From Metabacillus bambusae (GTDB taxonomy: Bacteria > Bacillota > Bacilli > Bacillales > Bacillaceae): a stretch of DNA of 64,000 nucleotides. The notes below the pieces were generated by a model, which did no database searches, was not told the DNA's origin, and was given only the letters and a program-made list of their open reading frames with translations. Positions 47,099-56,346 of this stretch are shown here, in pieces (the first letter of the stretch is position 1; each line of letters starts with the position of its first letter). The stretch lies in the NCBI RefSeq assembly GCF_017497975.1, contig NZ_JAGDEL010000015.1, positions 62,001 to 126,000 on the forward strand, written 5' to 3'. A program made the position numbers and the translations under genes.

Positions 47099-47311
47099 AG
47101 AGCGCATTACTTGGTAAATAGCAACAAAGTTTGCGAAAACAGCCAAAATAAAAAATATCCCCATTGCTTTCGCTAAATTATTGCTATCTCCCCGAAAAGT
47201 TTTCGAATTGTAACCAACTATGAGAAATAGTTTCTTCTTTACCCAAATAAAGTATCCTATTAAAATAAACAACAAGATAACAAAACTGCTTATAATAACC
47301 CCAAGGTACAA
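47093..47311 (-). CDS. DUF3784-like membrane protein, 3' end replaced by repeat
   Basis: 72 residues from a TTG with GGGAG five bases upstream. Two membrane helices (about 4-24 and 48-67) flank KKLFLIVGYNSKTFRGDSNNLAKAMGI, the DUF3784 core (FLIxGYN). DUF3784 proteins usually continue for another 25-40 residues. Here the frame ends at a TGA formed by the terminal GGTTGATT of the GC-rich repeat (46970-47098), so the element has probably truncated the gene. Function unknown. Confidence 0.65.
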   Translation of the reverse strand: MYLGVIISSFVILLFILIGYFIWVKKKLFLIVGYNSKTFRGDSNNLAKAMGIFFILAVFANFVAIYQVMRSG

Positions 47312-47461
47312 TGTGACTCCCCATTTTTATTGTGGTTGTTCAATTATATTCATACGTGCGACTGAATAGTAAATTTTATAATTTACAAAAATTAACTTTT
47401 CGTTCGTATTGGTGAAACCTTCTACCTCCTGTTTCGTAGTAATTAAAAAGGAGGAGAAGCT

Positions 47462-48016
47462 ATGGGTAAAATAATCACAGTTATCATAGGTTTGGTATTA
47501 GCATGGAGCTGTTACATGGGACAAGTGTTAGCAGAGGGACCTTTGGATATTCCATCTCTAACTTACAAAGATCAAGAACTAAAGACAACGATGCAATTAC
47601 AAAGTGCATCGAATAACTATGTAAGGGCATTTACTTGTAATGGAAACAGCTCGTGGACTAAAGAACTTCAATCAGAATCATCTGGTTATACATGGATTAT
47701 TAATCAAGGGGTGAAGGGGTATATCCAAGAGGGGTATTCTGGCGGAAAATCGCTTGGTGTTGTATTGAATAATACAAAAATAGATTTTGATTATCCCTAT
47801 TTAGCTAAAAAGGGGTATTCTGGAAATAATAATACATATGTTAAAGGGATACAAGCAACTTTGAGTTGTTTAGGATACAACCCTGGAACAATAGATGGAA
47901 TTTTTGGGATAAAAACAGAATCTGCTGTAAAAGCATTTCAACAACGAAAAGGATTATCTGTTGATGGGATAGTTGGTATACAAACCTATCACTATCTTTC
48001 CTTTGCATCGAGCTAA
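47462..48016 (+). CDS. Secreted peptidoglycan-binding protein
   Basis: 184 residues. Signal peptide at 1-25 (KIITVIIGLVLAWS, cleavage near VLAEG). A middle region without recognised domain, then a PG_binding_1 domain (about 117-180): VKGIQATLSCLGYNPGTIDGIFG, TESAVKAFQQRKGLSVDGIVG. Such domains anchor exported proteins to the cell wall. No catalytic domain is attached, so it may be an inhibitor, adaptor or structural protein. AAGGAGGAG upstream. It ends against a strong hairpin without T-run. Confidence 0.82.
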   Translation: MGKIITVIIGLVLAWSCYMGQVLAEGPLDIPSLTYKDQELKTTMQLQSASNNYVRAFTCNGNSSWTKELQSESSGYTWIINQGVKGYIQEGYSGGKSLGVVLNNTKIDFDYPYLAKKGYSGNNNTYVKGIQATLSCLGYNPGTIDGIFGIKTESAVKAFQQRKGLSVDGIVGIQTYHYLSFASS

Positions 48017-48024
48017 TAGAAATG

Positions 48025-48062
48025 GAGGGTAACTCCAAAGGGGTGATCCTTTGCGTTACCCT
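48025..48062. terminator. Strong hairpin between convergent genes
   Basis: GAGGGTAAC pairs with GTTACCCTC, enclosing CCAAAGG/CCTTTG. The stem is nearly continuous over 15-16 pairs, but no T-run follows on either strand. It lies between the peptidoglycan-binding gene and the convergent anti-sigma gene. Confidence 0.6.
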
Positions 48063-48069
48063 CGGTAGG

Positions 48070-48939
48070 TTATTGATTGGACTCATCAATAATTCTAGCT
48101 CCATCAGGTGCAATAAAATCAAATAATCGATGATTTTTCTTAACCTCAATGATTTTGAATTCACTCAAGTTGTCTTGATCTTGACGATGTCCTTTATAAA
48201 TTTCTACTTCTTTAACAAAAAGACTCGTGTCTTTATCAAACCAATATTCCCTTTGAACAGCTTGACTTTCTTCTACTAAATAAACTTCAGCTTGGCGATC
48301 TAAATACTCTCTTTCACCTTTATACTTAATCCTACTTGGATCAATGCTCCGGAAAATTTCTACTTCATAAGGAACACTTTGATATTCAAGCTTTTTTATT
48401 ACAAATAAATTGTCTTTTTTAGAGTAAGTAGCTAAATATTTACCATCTGAAATAGAATAGTTCCCATTTCCATACTCGTTTCTAACCTTTTTTCCAGAAA
48501 GGTAAACAAATACAATTTCCTTATTCTGTAGCTTTTGTTCAGCATAAATAATTTTCTCTGTAGCTTCTTCATTTACACCTTTATTTTCGAGCGGTTGTTG
48601 TCCTTTAAGAAAATGATCAATTATCACTTCGTTTATTGCTTTCTCAATAGCAGCCTTTACAGGTGGAGTATTCCATGCACCGATGATTAATAGGAAAAAT
48701 GATGCGCAGGTGAGTAATGCCCTTTTAAAGATTCGCTGAGAAGATCTTCTCTTGATAGAAGGGACATGAATATCCTTTTCTTGTAGAAGAAGATCAAGCC
48801 CCTCCTCTAACGTTAAGTATTGTTCAAAATAGGTTTGACATTCCTCACAGTGTTCAATATGTTCCAAAAAATGATTTTGTTCATGTTCAGGTAGTTGATC
48901 AAATCTTAATATTCTTTGTTTGGATTCTTTACAGGTCAT
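48070..48939 (-). CDS. Anti-sigma factor with zinc-finger N-terminus
   Basis: 289 residues. Cys3 and the ZAS-type His27-x3-Cys31-x2-Cys34 in HIEHCEEC make an anti-sigma zinc finger that would clamp the cognate ECF sigma factor in the cytoplasm. One membrane helix lies at about 73-90. The extracytoplasmic C-terminal part (about 95-289) has LolA/MucB-like features (AIEKAINEVIIDHFLKG, YWFDKDTSLFVKEVEIYKG) and may sense the envelope signal. The ATG overlaps the sigma factor stop (TAATG), so the two are translated together. Confidence 0.85.
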   Translation of the reverse strand: MTCKESKQRILRFDQLPEHEQNHFLEHIEHCEECQTYFEQYLTLEEGLDLLLQEKDIHVPSIKRRSSQRIFKRALLTCASFFLLIIGAWNTPPVKAAIEKAINEVIIDHFLKGQQPLENKGVNEEATEKIIYAEQKLQNKEIVFVYLSGKKVRNEYGNGNYSISDGKYLATYSKKDNLFVIKKLEYQSVPYEVEIFRSIDPSRIKYKGEREYLDRQAEVYLVEESQAVQREYWFDKDTSLFVKEVEIYKGHRQDQDNLSEFKIIEVKKNHRLFDFIAPDGARIIDESNQ

Positions 48940-49457
48940 TACAGCACCCCCTTTACAATAAGGTAATCCATCATTTTTTTGCGGCCACGGAAAATCTTAG
49001 TTTTCACTTTTCCTAAAGAAAGCTTTTTCATCTTTGCAATATCTTGATAGGAATAACCTTTGTTACGAAGAATGAATATCTCCTTCGTTTCCTCATCAAG
49101 TAAGTGAAAGACTTCATTTATATCTTTTATTTTCTCTTTAGAGAGTATTGTTTTTTCAGGAGTATCTATACTCTGGTCATGATGTTGATATGCTTCACTT
49201 ACATTTTGGTGAATATCTTGATGGCGTTTTAGCTTTCTTAAATGGTCATAAGCTGTATTTTTAGTAATAATTGTTACCCAGGCTTCAATATTTTTAGGCA
49301 GCTCATAATCCTTTTTTTGAAAGTATGAATATATTTTTATACTTGCGTCTTGAACTATGTCGTCCACCAAAGAGGGGTTTTTTATAATGTTCTTCGTTGT
49401 TTTGATGATTTTCGACCTGTGTTCCTCAATTATTTGTGAAATGCTTTGCGTATCCAC
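48939..49457 (-). CDS. ECF-type RNA polymerase sigma factor
   Basis: 172 residues. Region 2: VDDIVQDASIKIYSYFQKKDYELPKNIEAWVTIITKNTAYDHLRKLKR (about 31-78), with the -10 recognition helix. Region 4: LLDEETKEIFILRNKGYSYQDIAKMKKLSLGKVKTKIFRGRKKM (about 118-161), recognising the -35. Regions 1 and 3 are absent as in all ECF factors. The next gene is its anti-sigma factor. A perfect ECF promoter 30 bases upstream (49487-49511) implies autoregulation. Confidence 0.9.
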   Translation of the reverse strand: MDTQSISQIIEEHRSKIIKTTKNIIKNPSLVDDIVQDASIKIYSYFQKKDYELPKNIEAWVTIITKNTAYDHLRKLKRHQDIHQNVSEAYQHHDQSIDTPEKTILSKEKIKDINEVFHLLDEETKEIFILRNKGYSYQDIAKMKKLSLGKVKTKIFRGRKKMMDYLIVKGVL

Positions 49458-49486
49458 TTTCCTTCCCTCCTAGCTTCATAATGAAA

Positions 49487-49511
49487 GACGCTTAAATATG
49501 AAAGATGTTTC
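49487..49511 (-). promoter_or_regulatory. ECF-type autoregulatory promoter
   Basis: On the minus strand GAAAC (49511-49507), 16 bases, CGTC (49490-49487). This is the GAAAC-N16-CGTC form recognised by SigM-like ECF factors. It lies 30 bases upstream of the sigma gene start, ideal for autoregulation. The rest of 49458-49792 shows no gene. Confidence 0.75.
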
Positions 49512-49792
49512 GTTTATAGAGATAATTTATAAAAACTGTTTATCGAATAGTTTGAAATTCTGCTCTAAAAAGGCTCATATGTAATTAGTATAAAGAAAAA
49601 ATTGTAGTTCGTTTTAGAACAATCCTTTTTAAAAAATATAAATTGTTTGTTTAATGACGACATTTGCCAAAAACTATAGAAATGAAGCGTAGTATTTACA
49701 TAAATGTTATTTGTAGAGAAATAATAAGATACAAAATGGCTATGGCGTAATCACGCGACCTTTTTAAAGTGATTATTTAGGAGTGATGTAAA

Positions 49793-50530
49793 ATGAACGC
49801 TGATTTTCGCTGGTTCTTATTGGATAAAGTTAAAGTGAACGAAGAAACAAATGACACTTTTTCAAAGCTTTTAACCTTCTATAAACAACAACTTTTAAAT
49901 GTAAAAGGGAAAATACTTGAGGTAGGAGTAAATCAGCTACTATTACTACCAGCTTTAAAGGAGAGTGGCCTGCAAATTGAGGGGATTGTTCCTAATAACA
50001 AGAAGGTTGAATCACACTCCGCTAAGGTTTATCATGCTGAGCTAGCTAATTTCAAACTTCCTTCTTTCTATGATGTGATCATTATTCCGTTTGGATATAT
50101 TTTAACAATTCAAGAAAGAGTGGAGGCAATTAAGACGTTAAAATGTTGCTATGAACATTTAAAGCCGAATGGTAGAATCATGATTGATTTGATTCTACAA
50201 GATGAATTTCATTTGAACCAAAGAAAAGTTAAAACAAAGAATGGCCAGGGACAATTGATCATTTGCGAATCTCAAGTCATTGAGGTTGACTTCTATGCTC
50301 AAATTGTAAAGTATTTATTGTCTTATGAACAATGGAATGAAGGAGAGTTAATTCTAAGTGAACGTAAGCTTCAATCGTTTTTGTGGTTTGGAGTAAAAGA
50401 GTTTAAATTAGTACTTGAGAGAATTGGATTTATGGATGTTAAACTGTATGGAGATTACCAGGAATCTAAGAGTAATGCCGGAATGTCAGACATGAAGATG
50501 TTCACTTTTGAAGCAAGTAAAACAGTGTGA
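49793..50530 (+). CDS. Class I SAM-dependent methyltransferase-like protein
   Basis: 245 residues. Rossmann-type core: KGKILEVGVNQLLLLPALKESG (motif I, about 38-59), YDVIIIPFGYILTI (motif IV-like), and CYEHLKPNGRIMIDLIL (about 121-137), followed by a beta-rich C-terminal domain. Motif I lacks the usual G-x-G-x-G (it reads EVGVNQL), so SAM binding may be altered or lost. No neighbour in an operon; AGGAGTGATG upstream. Substrate unknown. Confidence 0.7.
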   Translation: MNADFRWFLLDKVKVNEETNDTFSKLLTFYKQQLLNVKGKILEVGVNQLLLLPALKESGLQIEGIVPNNKKVESHSAKVYHAELANFKLPSFYDVIIIPFGYILTIQERVEAIKTLKCCYEHLKPNGRIMIDLILQDEFHLNQRKVKTKNGQGQLIICESQVIEVDFYAQIVKYLLSYEQWNEGELILSERKLQSFLWFGVKEFKLVLERIGFMDVKLYGDYQESKSNAGMSDMKMFTFEASKTV

Positions 50531-50740
50531 AGTAGTGTAGAAATAATTTTTTTCTCTTATTATGAAGAAATAGAAGCCTACTCAATCCTCAAGAGCATTT
50601 TTCTTCCTTAAGTAATAAGCGTAAATTTCTTTCCCTTTCGTGAAAACGAAAACTTATATAAGAAATAAAGGAATCTCTAATAACAATTTTAGCGTAAAGT
50701 GATAAAATAAGAATGATGAAACTTGAGGAGGAAGGTTTAC

Positions 50741-51823
50741 ATGAAAATTAAATTAGGTCTTGTATACGGTGGGAAGTCTGCAGAGCATAACGTATCACTG
50801 CAAACAGCCCTTGCAGTTATAAATGCATTAGATATGAACAAATTTGATATACATCCAATATATATTAATGAAAATGGTGAATGGATAAGAGGGAATGCTT
50901 TAGAGGCTCCTGTTAAGGAAGTAAGCACGCTTAAACTCCAAGATGGAGGAAATACAGTTTCTCCAGTTTCATTAAACACTGAATTATTTCCTTCAAACTT
51001 GAAGGGTCAGGAAAAACTAGACGTAATTTTTCCATTATTACATGGACCTAATGGTGAAGATGGTACTGTGCAAGGACTGCTTGAATTATTAAATATTCCA
51101 TATGTAGGTAATGGCGTTTTAGCTTCAGCAGCAGGAATGGATAAAGTAATAATGAAGAACCTATTTGCACAAGCTGGCCTGGCTCAAGCAAAATATGTTT
51201 CCTTTATAAAGAGTGATTATGAAAAATCACCAGAAGCAGCACACAAGCAAGTTGAAGATGCATTAGGGTACCCTTGTTTTGTAAAGCCTGCTAATCTAGG
51301 TTCAAGTGTTGGGATAAATAAATGTAAGGATCAACAATCCTTGGAAAATGCAATCAAGGAAGCTTTTGAATTTGACCGCAAAATCATTATTGAAGAAGGA
51401 ATAGTCGGTCGTGAAATTGAAGTAGCTGTAATCGGCAACGACGAACCTGCATGCTCTGTTGTGGGAGAAATTGCACCTAAAAAGGAATTCTATGATTATA
51501 AAGCGAAATACGAAGATGGAGATACTGATTTAATCATACCTGGTAACATCACAGAAAAAGAATATGAAACAATTAAAGAGATGGCAATTACATCATTTAA
51601 AGCAATTGATGGCTCTGGATTAGTACGTGCGGATTTCTTCCTAACTGAAGACGGAGAGGCTTTAATAAATGAAGTAAATACAATGCCAGGCTTTACTCCT
51701 TATAGCATGTTCCCATTACTGTGGAAACATACAGGAGTAGAGTATCCTCAATTAATTGAAAAGCTTGTAAATCTAGCATTAGAACGTTTTGAACAAAAGC
51801 AGCAAATTAAACACACATTCTAA
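50741..51823 (+). CDS. ddl: D-alanine--D-alanine ligase Ddl
   Basis: 360 residues from the ATG at 50741 (GAGGAGG ten bases upstream). ATP-grasp enzyme: [13 protein letters not shown] (residues 7-19), [17 protein letters not shown] (about 97-113), [12 protein letters not shown] (about 180-191), and [10 protein letters not shown]...[11 protein letters not shown] (about 293-319) with Mg ligands. It makes D-Ala-D-Ala for peptidoglycan; MurF, encoded next, attaches it. B. subtilis has the same ddl-murF-cshA order. Confidence 0.95.
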   Translation: MKIKLGLVYGGKSAEHNVSLQTALAVINALDMNKFDIHPIYINENGEWIRGNALEAPVKEVSTLKLQDGGNTVSPVSLNTELFPSNLKGQEKLDVIFPLLHGPNGEDGTVQGLLELLNIPYVGNGVLASAAGMDKVIMKNLFAQAGLAQAKYVSFIKSDYEKSPEAAHKQVEDALGYPCFVKPANLGSSVGINKCKDQQSLENAIKEAFEFDRKIIIEEGIVGREIEVAVIGNDEPACSVVGEIAPKKEFYDYKAKYEDGDTDLIIPGNITEKEYETIKEMAITSFKAIDGSGLVRADFFLTEDGEALINEVNTMPGFTPYSMFPLLWKHTGVEYPQLIEKLVNLALERFEQKQQIKHTF

Positions 51824-51868
51824 ATTAACTGTCAAGAACAGAAATAAGATAATCCCTTAAAAGGGTGT

Positions 51869-51914
51869 AAATAAGAGGAACTGAAAATCATCTATGATCA
51901 GTTCCTCTTTATTT
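51869..51914 (+). terminator. Hairpin between ddl and murF
   Basis: AAATAAGAGGAACTGA pairs with TCAGTTCCTCTTTATTT over a 13-base loop; TTTATTTGAT follows. It may attenuate readthrough from ddl into murF. Confidence 0.7.
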
Positions 51915-51978
51915 GATATTTGAGCAAGTTATGATTTGTTCTTTAAATACCTATTTTCACAGAAAAGGAGCGATGACA

Positions 51979-53340
51979 ATGATTCAACGTACATTAACAG
52001 AAATAGAAGCAATGGTAAATGGATCGGGGTTAGATGCGAAATTTAAAAACCAGCAAATCAACGGGGTAACAACTGATTCTCGTCATGTTGAAAAAGGAAA
52101 TTTGTTTTTTCCATTAGTAGGGGATAAATTTAACGGTCATAAGTTTGTCGATAAGGCAATTGAAAAAGGAGCTGCTGCAGTCATTTGGGATGAGTCAGAA
52201 ACAAATCCTCCTGAAAATGTACCGGTCATTCTTGTGAAAGATACATTAATAGCACTACAGGATCTTGCTGAAGCCTACTTGGAGCAACTGAAACCAAAAG
52301 TAGTAGGTATTACTGGGAGTAACGGAAAAACAACGACTAAGGACATGATCGCAGCAGTTCTCGAAACAACATATAAAGTACATAAAACAAAAGGAAACTT
52401 TAATAATCATATAGGCTTGCCTTTAACGATATTAAGTATGGCTGAGGATACAGAAATTGCAATCTTAGAGATGGGAATGAGCGGAAGTGGAGAAATCGAA
52501 CTATTATCAAAAATTGCTAAGCCAGATGTAGCAGTAATTACTAATATCGGTGAAGCACATTTAATGGATTTAGGTTCAAGAGAGGGAATTGCTGAGGCGA
52601 AGTTGGAAATTGTCAAAGGACTAAAGAAAGATGGTCTTTTCATTTACTATGGTGATGAACCGTTACTACAAGACCGAGTACCTTCATTATCTCTTTCTAC
52701 TGTTACTTTCGGAGAGAGTCAAAAAAATGATTACTTCCCTACAAATATTATGCAGGAGTTAAATGGAACATCCTTTAAAATCAAAGATACAGAATACTTT
52801 ATTCCTGTTCTTGGTAAGCATAATGTGTGTAATGCGTTAGCGGCATATGCAGTAGCGAGCTATTTTGAAGTGAAAAATGAAGCAATTATTGAAGGATTCA
52901 GTGCCATTAAAATATCAGGAATGCGTTTAGAGTTAGTGCAAGGGAAAAATGGGGTATCCGTTATAAATGATGCATACAATGCAAGTCCGACTTCAATGCT
53001 AGCAGCGATTCACTTACTTGAAGATCTGAAAGGATTTAATCAAAAGTTTGTTGTACTTGGAGACATGCTTGAGTTAGGTGAAAATGAAAAAGTATTTCAT
53101 CAACAGGTTGGAGAATCAATTAAACAGGATAAGATTTCTCACATTTTTACATATGGGAAATTGGGGCAGGAAATTGCTAATGGTGCAAAACAAAATCGGT
53201 CAGAGGAATACATTCACCATTATGAAGATAAACAGGCTTTAATTGAGCAATTAAAAAAGTTGGTTAACAAAGATGATGTAGTGCTTGTAAAGGCATCACG
53301 TGGAATGAAACTCGAAGAAGTCGTAAATTCACTTATTTAA
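51979..53340 (+). CDS. murF: UDP-N-acetylmuramoyl-tripeptide--D-Ala-D-Ala ligase MurF
   Basis: 453 residues from the ATG at 51979, eight bases after AAGGAG; the ATG at 51973 is only two bases from it. Mur ligase domains in order: N-terminal substrate domain (DSRHVEKGNLFFPLVGDKFNGH), central ATPase with VVGITGSNGKTTTKDM (about 95-110) and the NNHIGLPLT and EMGMSGSGEIELLS motifs, and C-terminal domain with NDAYNASPTSMLAAI. It adds D-Ala-D-Ala to the UDP-MurNAc tripeptide in the cytoplasm. Confidence 0.95.
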   Translation: MIQRTLTEIEAMVNGSGLDAKFKNQQINGVTTDSRHVEKGNLFFPLVGDKFNGHKFVDKAIEKGAAAVIWDESETNPPENVPVILVKDTLIALQDLAEAYLEQLKPKVVGITGSNGKTTTKDMIAAVLETTYKVHKTKGNFNNHIGLPLTILSMAEDTEIAILEMGMSGSGEIELLSKIAKPDVAVITNIGEAHLMDLGSREGIAEAKLEIVKGLKKDGLFIYYGDEPLLQDRVPSLSLSTVTFGESQKNDYFPTNIMQELNGTSFKIKDTEYFIPVLGKHNVCNALAAYAVASYFEVKNEAIIEGFSAIKISGMRLELVQGKNGVSVINDAYNASPTSMLAAIHLLEDLKGFNQKFVVLGDMLELGENEKVFHQQVGESIKQDKISHIFTYGKLGQEIANGAKQNRSEEYIHHYEDKQALIEQLKKLVNKDDVVLVKASRGMKLEEVVNSLI

Positions 53341-53402
53341 GATAAAAAAAACAATGGATGAACGAATGACAAAATGTTAAAAATATAAACGCGTGATTTA
53401 AA

Positions 53403-53419
53403 TAGGAGTAATACTCCTA
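53403..53419. promoter_or_regulatory. 17-bp perfect palindrome before the hydrolase gene
   Basis: TAGGAGTA-A-TACTCCTA is an exact palindrome with a one-base centre, 33 bases before the hydrolase start. It may be an operator; on RNA it could mask nothing obvious because the ribosome site (AAGGAGG) lies beyond it. Confidence 0.35.
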
Positions 53420-53451
53420 GATGTGCTTTTTAAAAGGAGGTTTACAATGAC

Positions 53452-54174
53452 ATGATAGGATGTCTCTTCATTCATGGTTTTACTGGAGCTCCATATGAAG
53501 TTGAGCCTTTGGCAAACTATATTAAGGAGAAGACAGATTGGCTTGTAAAAGTGCCAACTCTTCCTGGACATGGAGTAACTCTTTCGTTAAAAGGGCATAC
53601 ATATAATGAATGGGTTACGTACGCTGAAAAAGAACTTATAGCACTCATGGAAGAAGTGGATGAAGTATATGTAATCGGCTTTTCAATGGGAGGAGTAATT
53701 GCTTCCTATTTAGCTGCGAATTATCAAGTGAAAAAACTCGTCCTATTAAGTGCAGCAGTTTATTACGTTAATCCAAAACAATTAGTTTTAGATTGTAAAG
53801 AGATGATAAAAGATCTGTTGAATGGGAATATTAATGAAAATGAGTTATTTATCCGGTATAAAAAGAAAATGGTTGAAACACCACTTCGCTCAACAATAGA
53901 ATTTCAGAAATTAGTTAAGAAAGTGAAGCCATATCTAAAAAAATTAACGTTACCAGTCCTCATCATTCAGGGAGAGTGTGACGGAATCGTACCGGTGAAA
54001 AGTGCTCATTATTTGTATAAGACCATTCCATCTGAAGAGAAGAAGCTAAAATTGCTCCCCTTTTCAAAGCACCATGTTTGTCATGGAGAGGATTATGAAG
54101 ATTTAAAGGAATATGTTGAGAAATTTCTACATGAAAGTAATACAGACCTTGACCTCCTTAACACAAGAAGCTAA
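53452..54174 (+). CDS. Alpha/beta hydrolase (carboxylesterase/lipase-like)
   Basis: 240 residues. CLFIHGFTGAPYEVEPLANYI (residues 4-24) supplies the oxyanion hole, the nucleophile Ser lies in VIGFSMGGVIASYLA (about 74-88), the acid in IQGECDGIVPVKS and the His in FSKHHVCHGEDYED. Same broad family as the Est30-like enzyme at 41136 but clearly diverged. The ATG follows AAGGAGG by 14 bases; a nearer ATG at 53447 meets a stop after one codon. A comparable hydrolase gene lies between murF and cshA in several Bacillus genomes. Substrate unknown. Confidence 0.8.
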   Translation: MIGCLFIHGFTGAPYEVEPLANYIKEKTDWLVKVPTLPGHGVTLSLKGHTYNEWVTYAEKELIALMEEVDEVYVIGFSMGGVIASYLAANYQVKKLVLLSAAVYYVNPKQLVLDCKEMIKDLLNGNINENELFIRYKKKMVETPLRSTIEFQKLVKKVKPYLKKLTLPVLIIQGECDGIVPVKSAHYLYKTIPSEEKKLKLLPFSKHHVCHGEDYEDLKEYVEKFLHESNTDLDLLNTRS

Positions 54175-54342
54175 TACAATTTCAAAGTAAAAGGACGATT
54201 TTCTTTTGGGTAATTAATACCAAATAATGGACTTGATGCCGTATGGTTTGGAAAAGACAACCATACATTAAGTTGAAATAAGGAACTGGTAGTGGTATGA
54301 TTACATTTAAAGTGTTTGCGGGCTTTAAATAAGGTAAACTGC

Positions 54343-54370
54343 TGCCCTTGTTGGAAAAAGGGCATTTTTT
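54343..54370 (+). terminator. Terminator upstream of cshA
   Basis: TGCCCTT and AAGGGCA form a seven-pair stem followed by TTTTTTG. It lies 169 bases after the hydrolase gene; otherwise 54175-54579 shows only a TATGGTT/AACCATA hairpin near 54241-54267. Confidence 0.65.
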
Positions 54371-54579
54371 GTTGGCAAATAATCAGAACGGTTCTTTTTC
54401 ATCTGACTGTTTTTCATGATGACACAACAGTTGATAACCTACTTTATAGCTTTTGGCGAGGTCCCAAAGCTTATAGGATTTAATATAAACATCGTTTCAT
54501 TATGAATACGATTAAGAAACCTGTTACCTATAAGGTCTGTAAATATTTACAGCAAACGATATAGAAGGAGTAAGAATAC

Positions 54580-56082
54580 ATGACATTAACGTTTCAAGAA
54601 TTAGGTTTAAGTTCGGCACTCATGCAATCAATAAGCAAAATGGGATTTGAAGAGCCATCTCCAATCCAAGCACAAACAATTCCTTTAGGATTACAGAATA
54701 AAGATGTGATTGGACAGGCACAAACAGGTACTGGTAAAACTGCTGCTTTTGGTATTCCACTTATTGAAAAAATTGACATGAAAAACGAAAGCATTCAAGC
54801 TGTTGTAGTTGCACCGACGCGTGAACTTGCAATCCAAGTATCAGAAGAACTTTATAAAATTGGTTACCACAAACGCTCTCGTGTGCTTCCAATTTACGGT
54901 GGTCAAGATATCAATAGACAAATTCGTTCTTTGAAAAAAAATCCACATATTATTGTAGGAACACCTGGACGTTTATTGGATCATATTAATCGTAAAACGA
55001 TCCGTTTAAATGCTGTTCATACAATTGTATTGGATGAAGCGGATGAAATGCTAAACATGGGATTCATTGAAGATATTGAATCAATTCTTTCAAATGTACC
55101 ATCAGAACGCCAAACGCTTCTGTTCTCTGCGACAATGCCTGATCCAATTCGTCGTATCGCTGAGAAATTCATGAAAGATCCTGAATTAGTTAAAGTTAAG
55201 GCGAAAGAAATGACAGTGCCTAACATTACTCAGTATTATTTAGAAACACATGAAAGAAAGAAATTCGACGTATTAACAAGATTACTTGATATTCAATCTC
55301 CAGAACTTGCAATTGTTTTCGGTCGTACAAAGCGTCGTGTAGATGAGTTGTCCGAGGCGCTAACATTAAGAGGATATACTGCAGAAGGAATTCATGGTGA
55401 TCTAACTCAAGCAAAGCGTATGTCGACTTTACGCAAATTTAAAGAAGGTGCAATTGAAGTCTTAGTTGCTACTGATGTTGCAGCTCGTGGTTTAGATATT
55501 TCTGGAGTAACTCACGTTTACAACTTTGATGTTCCACAAGATCCAGAAAGCTATGTTCACCGTATTGGGCGAACTGGACGTGCTGGAAAAACTGGTATGG
55601 CGATGACATTTGTAACTCCTAGGGAATTGGATATCGTTAAAAACATTGAACGTACAACAAAAAGTAAAATGGAGCGCATGAAGCCACCAACAGTTGATGA
55701 GGCAATTGAAAGCCAACAACAAATGACTGTTGAAAAGATTCGTTCAATTGTTGAAAGTGATAACCTTGCATTCTACAAACGTACGGCTGAAGAGCTTCTT
55801 GAAGAATTCGATGCTCAAGTAGTTGTTGCGGCGGCTATTAAGTTCATGACAAAAGAGCCGAATGCTGTTGAAGTGAAACTAACAGATGAAGCTCCTGCAT
55901 TCTCAAGATCTAAAAATAAAGGTCGTTCTTCTTCTTCTTCTAACAACAGAAGAAGAGGAGACTATAACCGCAGTGGTAGTGGCGGTCAAAAGAAAAGCAA
56001 CAACCGTTCATACGGTGACCGTGACAGAAATAAAGCGGGTAACAGAGATAATAGTAAACGTCGTTACTCAAATTCTAAATAA
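54580..56082 (+). CDS. cshA: DEAD-box RNA helicase CshA
   Basis: 500 residues. Q-motif [14 protein letters not shown] (about 22-35), Walker [19 protein letters not shown] box VLDEADEM (about 149-156), SAT, and the second RecA domain with RGLDI and [13 protein letters not shown]. After about residue 430 a low-complexity Arg/Ser/Gly/Asn-rich tail ([15 protein letters not shown]) serves RNA binding. CshA is the major degradosome-associated and ribosome-assembly helicase of B. subtilis. GAAGGAG before the ATG; strong terminator after. Confidence 0.95.
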   Translation: MTLTFQELGLSSALMQSISKMGFEEPSPIQAQTIPLGLQNKDVIGQAQTGTGKTAAFGIPLIEKIDMKNESIQAVVVAPTRELAIQVSEELYKIGYHKRSRVLPIYGGQDINRQIRSLKKNPHIIVGTPGRLLDHINRKTIRLNAVHTIVLDEADEMLNMGFIEDIESILSNVPSERQTLLFSATMPDPIRRIAEKFMKDPELVKVKAKEMTVPNITQYYLETHERKKFDVLTRLLDIQSPELAIVFGRTKRRVDELSEALTLRGYTAEGIHGDLTQAKRMSTLRKFKEGAIEVLVATDVAARGLDISGVTHVYNFDVPQDPESYVHRIGRTGRAGKTGMAMTFVTPRELDIVKNIERTTKSKMERMKPPTVDEAIESQQQMTVEKIRSIVESDNLAFYKRTAEELLEEFDAQVVVAAAIKFMTKEPNAVEVKLTDEAPAFSRSKNKGRSSSSSNNRRRGDYNRSGSGGQKKSNNRSYGDRDRNKAGNRDNSKRRYSNSK

Positions 56083-56124
56083 GACCAAGAGATCGAATCC
56101 AAATTTGGATTCGGTCTTTTTTTG
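56081..56124 (+). terminator. Terminator after cshA
   Basis: The palindrome GAATCCAAATTTGGATTC (56095-56112) with flanking AGACC/GGTCT is followed by seven T. Confidence 0.85.
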
Positions 56125-56159
56125 TTCAGTCAGGGCAGAAATTGTCGAAATTTGACGAA

Positions 56160-56285
56160 CGGTCGATATTTTTGTGTTTTCGGTTGATATAATCATTACT
56201 ACGGTCAATAAATTAAGAAAAGTGGACAAAATACTTGGCGAACCCGACAATAAATTGTAATTTTTGGACAATATCGTTTAGCAGG
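56160..56285. repeat. Six-unit 21-bp periodic array
   Basis: Related nonamers start exactly every 21 bases: CGGTCGATA (56160), CGGTTGATA (56181), CGGTCAATA (56202), TGGACAAAA (56223), CCGACAATA (56244) and TGGACAATA (56265). The remaining 12 bases of each unit are AT-rich and unrelated. Two helical turns per unit puts all sites on one DNA face. It lies between the cshA terminator and the NERD gene. Nothing else was seen in the gap. Confidence 0.6.
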
Positions 56286-56346
56286 ATGAATGAGTGCGGA
56301 TGAGGAATGAAATAAATAGTGGAAAATTAGGTGAAGGGCTGATGAA

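Noticed and set aside
46976-47176. Plus-strand open frame across the GC-rich repeat
   Set aside because: It lies within a non-coding repeat and extends antisense into the DUF3784 gene.
54171-54365. Minus-strand open frame between the hydrolase and cshA
   Set aside because: No ribosome site or motif, and it runs through a plus-strand terminator.
56160-56285. Possible CRISPR array
   Set aside because: Units of 21 bp with only about nine related bases, no constant direct repeat and no cas genes.
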